Shown here: positions 6,001 to 6,859 of the stretch, piece by piece
Layout of the letters: every line of letters starts with the position of its first letter
Numbering within the stretch: the stretch's first letter is position 1
NCBI GenBank assembly: GCA_030615435.1
Contig: JAUWZH010000141.1
Location: forward strand, 1-6,859
Direction: 5' to 3'
DNA: 6,859 bases
Source: Candidatus Brocadiaceae bacterium
GTDB taxonomy: Bacteria > Planctomycetota > Brocadiia > SM23-32
Program-made: the position numbers and the translations under genes
Notes under the pieces: generated by a model
Databases searched by the model: none
Told to the model about the DNA's origin: nothing
What the model saw: the letters and a program-made list of their open reading frames with translations, nothing else

Positions 6001-6154
6001 CCCGTACGGGGAAACCTGCCGCGTGCTGAGGGGCGGGGCCTGGTACCAGCACGACCTGAAGCCGGTGCCCATCCGCGTTACTTTCCGACTTCCGGTAAAA
6101 CCGGACATGAAGGGCCCCGACATGGGCTTCCGCTGCGCCCAAGACGCCGAGTGA
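3077..6154 (+). CDS. membrane pseudokinase-TPR-FGE fold fusion protein
   Basis: 1025 residues, starting at ATG 3077 after AGAAGGGG (3063-3070) with 6-base spacing. Residues ~14-278 are a Hanks-type Ser/Thr kinase fold: loop EEGVGGKLYRARD (21-33), K43, HPNIV (72-76), LDMG (160-163) for DFG, GSPKYMAPE (179-187), DVFALGVIGYELL (199-211). The catalytic loop is HAHLKPSD (135-142): the catalytic Asp is His137 and the metal-binding Asn is Asp142, so it is predicted to be a pseudokinase. One membrane segment spans ~319-340. Residues ~385-768 hold about seven or eight TPR-like helical pairs (for example RYEEALEIYRSIKEEFPGS, 499-517). Residues ~772-1020 are an FGE-sulfatase/SUMF1 fold: MVFVPEGAFPMG, KRLPTEAEWEKAARG, LGNVWEWTDG, VLRGGAW and MGFRC. 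The FGE catalytic cysteines are Q991 and P996. The expected topology is kinase inside, TPR-FGE outside, but many basic residues follow the membrane segment (345-364), so this is uncertain. Chlamydia Pkn1 is a comparable kinase-FGE fusion. Likely a sensor or scaffold. Confidence 0.92.
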   Translation: MAGEHEEDKVSGRYRLLELVEEGVGGKLYRARDEEQDRAVLLKLVPPALSEDPQFRRYLYDRWAERDALFEHPNIVDVVEVGRSGQQYFAVVEDPEGERLSERMKEAPLEPDEVVEILHQIAEALRAAHRREVIHAHLKPSDVFIRRDSGGRLQVKVLFLDMGTAASESILSLFGELQGSPKYMAPETIRGAPPGPGADVFALGVIGYELLTAREPFPSEHPVGYLFANCEGSLTPPNAVQESVSRELSLVISRCLEKNPQRRYRSAQRVIDDLDRCVEITKTGRVSMVPRGSDSAFAREYELPEGRPPGRERATRTSPLSVIALVLAMGALVFLAVVNLPYLTRRLGRMKEFPRSIGRRQGARVGPETGAGVIGPKRRRDVSKARQERARKAYDALMKDWLQRHSLEGSYELAVAKFEALADEFADTPYGLQARETAAQIYCEWAERLAKGEKFQEAESHYRHVLEITPEGSRLRDVVARELPAVMAGMADQQGRLRRYEEALEIYRSIKEEFPGSVEAALLARKEPVLGFNRAYDLWKHEGKLQEAASQFRYVLKNYPESNAAADSRKYLPEVYFDIAAGKFQEGNLQEAHEDLAKLGEAFDESRVGRRAAELDAEVLFRLYEAARQNNDGEGASRHFSELAAEHPESEWTQTAYRRRLGLTCADGDVMFDATTAQSMYAEAEQYLDQMRYEAALNMLRTVIRYTRPGSEAGRKALGKLPECMYYGALDASAGQQEECRQRLQELARDFSHTPWAERARKTLRCIKNAPEGMVFVPEGAFPMGASQKEIVQFLERVYPPRILQSERELELVLILVGYVSEIPRHVATTGAFYIDRTEVTNAQYKRFVDETDYRPPPHWQNETFAEGEADQPVTNVCFEEAAAYAKWAGKRLPTEAEWEKAARGVDGRFYPWGNAFDRNSCHHMRKTAAGTVPVGSYPGGASPWGVLDMLGNVWEWTDGWFVAYPGNERTDTRAPYGETCRVLRGGAWYQHDLKPVPIRVTFRLPVKPDMKGPDMGFRCAQDAE

Positions 6155-6243
6155 GCCCTCTCCCTGTTGCTCTTGCTGCCGTTCTCCTGTTCCCTGCTGC
6201 TTCACGGCGCGCGCCGGTTGCCTTTGCCGACGAATTCCCGTGA
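6151..6243 (+). CDS. possible 30-residue hydrophobic small ORF overlapping the fusion gene stop
   Basis: GTG 6151 overlaps the preceding TGA stop (GTGA, 6151-6154), the arrangement of translationally coupled genes. The 30-codon frame reads SPLPVALAAVLLFPAAS after the start, a hydrophobic run like a short membrane or signal segment, then RRAPVAFADEFP and TGA at 6241-6243. No Shine-Dalgarno is visible, and GC-rich DNA easily produces Ala/Leu/Pro frames. It could be a small membrane peptide, the leftover head of a decayed exported protein, or chance. I do not recognise it. Confidence 0.25.
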   Translation: MSPLPVALAAVLLFPAASRRAPVAFADEFP

Positions 6244-6263
6244 AGCGCTCCCCTCCCGGGGCA

Positions 6264-6269
6264 TATACT
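6264..6269 (+). promoter_or_regulatory. candidate -10 box for the Kdo/WaaP-like kinase gene
   Basis: TATACT lies 59 bases before the next start codon, inside GCATATACTACCTG. A nearly identical string, GCATATACAATACCTG, overlaps the -10 box of the upstream fusion gene. No convincing -35 is seen at 16-18 bp. The gene may also be read through from the fusion gene, as no terminator is visible in the gap. Confidence 0.4.
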
Positions 6270-6313
6270 ACCTGCGGGCGTGACCGCCGTCCCCGAGCGG
6301 ATCGGCAAACCGG

Positions 6314-6322
6314 AAGGTGAGG
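6314..6322 (+). promoter_or_regulatory. ribosome binding site of the Kdo/WaaP-like kinase gene
   Basis: AAGGTGAGG ends 6 bases before ATG 6329. It is a strong Shine-Dalgarno match and supports that start. Confidence 0.65.
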
Positions 6323-6328
6323 CGCAGC

Positions 6329-6859
6329 ATGCTCGGACCCACTGCATCGGAACTTCCCTTCGAGCAGCACCGTGAAGGCCGCCTCGTGGTGTGGGCCGAC
6401 CCTGAGGTCGTCCCTCCCGAGGGCGCGCGCGAGCTGCTGAGGCTGCCCGGAGTCCTGAAAGGGCTGCGGGGGCTCGCCTCCCGGTCTCGCGCGCACCGCA
6501 CGGTGTGGCGTTGGAGACCGTCCTGGCTTTCCGGCCGCCGCCTGGTGGTGCGGCAGTTCGTGCATGGCGGGCTGCTCGGGGCCATCCCGGGCGGACCGGG
6601 CACGTTGTTCCTGAGCGCCCGGCCGATGCTGCGCGAGCTGCGCATCGCCCTCCATGCCAGCGAGCACGGGGTGCCTACCTGCCGACCCGTGGCGCTTCGG
6701 CTGGAGCGGGTGTTTGGCCCCCTGCTGCGCGCCCACTACCTCAGCGAGGAAATACCGGGGGCTGAGAACCTGCTGGAGCTGTGCCGCCGCTTCGGGCGGG
6801 CGGCGCCCTGCCCGCGCCGCCGCCCGGCACTCGCAGGCGGCGTGGCCCGCACCCGCGGC
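6329..6859 (+). CDS. Kdo/WaaP-family lipopolysaccharide kinase, N-terminal part (partial, runs off right edge)
   Basis: 177 codons are visible from ATG 6329. The protein resembles the Kdo kinase (KdkA)/WaaP family, ATP-dependent sugar kinases that phosphorylate the inner core of lipopolysaccharide at the cytoplasmic face of the inner membrane. Visible family-like blocks are RLVVRQFVHGGLLGAI (71-86, the beta3 lysine region with a basic residue and GG), RPMLRELRIALHASEHGVP (98-116, including the helix-C Glu E103), and AHYLSEEIPGAENL (135-148, hinge). The catalytic loop (H-x-D-L) should fall near the right edge, but the last ~20 codons read PCPRRRPALAGGVARTRG, unlike the family; pieces matching the expected motif appear in the two other frames, so a frameshift is possible. 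It follows the fusion gene by 174 bases on the same strand. The exact substrate (Kdo or heptose) cannot be told. Confidence 0.75.
   Translation, partial: MLGPTASELPFEQHREGRLVVWADPEVVPPEGARELLRLPGVLKGLRGLASRSRAHRTVWRWRPSWLSGRRLVVRQFVHGGLLGAIPGGPGTLFLSARPMLRELRIALHASEHGVPTCRPVALRLERVFGPLLRAHYLSEEIPGAENLLELCRRFGRAAPCPRRRPALAGGVARTRG

Noticed and set aside
6029..6154. FGE C-terminus as a diversity-generating retroelement variable region
   Set aside because: FGE folds are known retroelement targets, but there is no AAY-rich codon pattern, no template repeat downstream and no reverse transcriptase in the window.
5273..6736. 487-codon minus-strand frame across the FGE region and the kinase-like gene
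   Set aside because: It is antisense to two recognisable proteins and crosses the gap between them; no domain is visible.
1..6859. CRISPR array, insertion sequence or prophage
   Set aside because: No regularly spaced repeats, transposase motifs, terminal inverted repeats with target duplications or phage genes were seen.

Overview
The window is GC-rich, tightly packed bacterial DNA. It looks like a Gram-negative, probably non-model lineage. A partial gene at the right edge resembles the Kdo/WaaP family of lipopolysaccharide kinases, and the DnaE palm motif (PDIDIDLCENRR) reminds me of planctomycete-like sequences. That is only an impression from memory, so I do not assign a phylum.

Layout, left to right. 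(1) 1-1710, minus: the N-terminal 570 residues of the replicative DNA polymerase III alpha subunit (dnaE), running off the left edge, with a near-consensus sigma70-type promoter at 1799-1827. (2) 1711-2017: a divergent control region between dnaE and a plus-strand operon. It holds the dnaE promoter, a TATAAT box and several dyads and repeats that look like operators. (3) 2018-2538, plus: a two-gene toxin-antitoxin-like operon, a DUF4258 protein followed by a 78-residue YgiT-type zinc-finger protein, joined by an ATGA overlap. (4) 2539-2824: non-coding, with CAGGTGA repeats and a strong hairpin. (5) 2825-2901, minus: tRNA-Val(GAC) with an encoded CCA end, an unusual C at position 33 and its own consensus promoter. 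(6) 3077-6154, plus: a 1025-residue multidomain protein made of a Hanks-type kinase domain, one membrane segment, a long TPR-like region and a C-terminal formylglycine-generating-enzyme (FGE)/sulfatase-modifying-factor fold. (7) 6329-6859, plus: the N-terminal part of a Kdo/WaaP-like lipopolysaccharide kinase, running off the right edge.

The most notable object is the 1025-residue protein. Its kinase catalytic loop reads HAHLKPSD instead of HRDLKPxN, so the catalytic Asp is a His. Its FGE domain has Gln and Pro where true FGEs carry their two catalytic cysteines. Both 'enzymes' therefore look catalytically dead, which suggests a membrane-spanning receptor or scaffold: a cytoplasmic pseudokinase joined through a TPR stalk to an extracytoplasmic ligand-binding fold. 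The genes do not form one pathway. dnaE and the tRNA are housekeeping genes, the DUF4258/YgiT pair is an accessory module inserted between them, and the last two genes may both serve the envelope.
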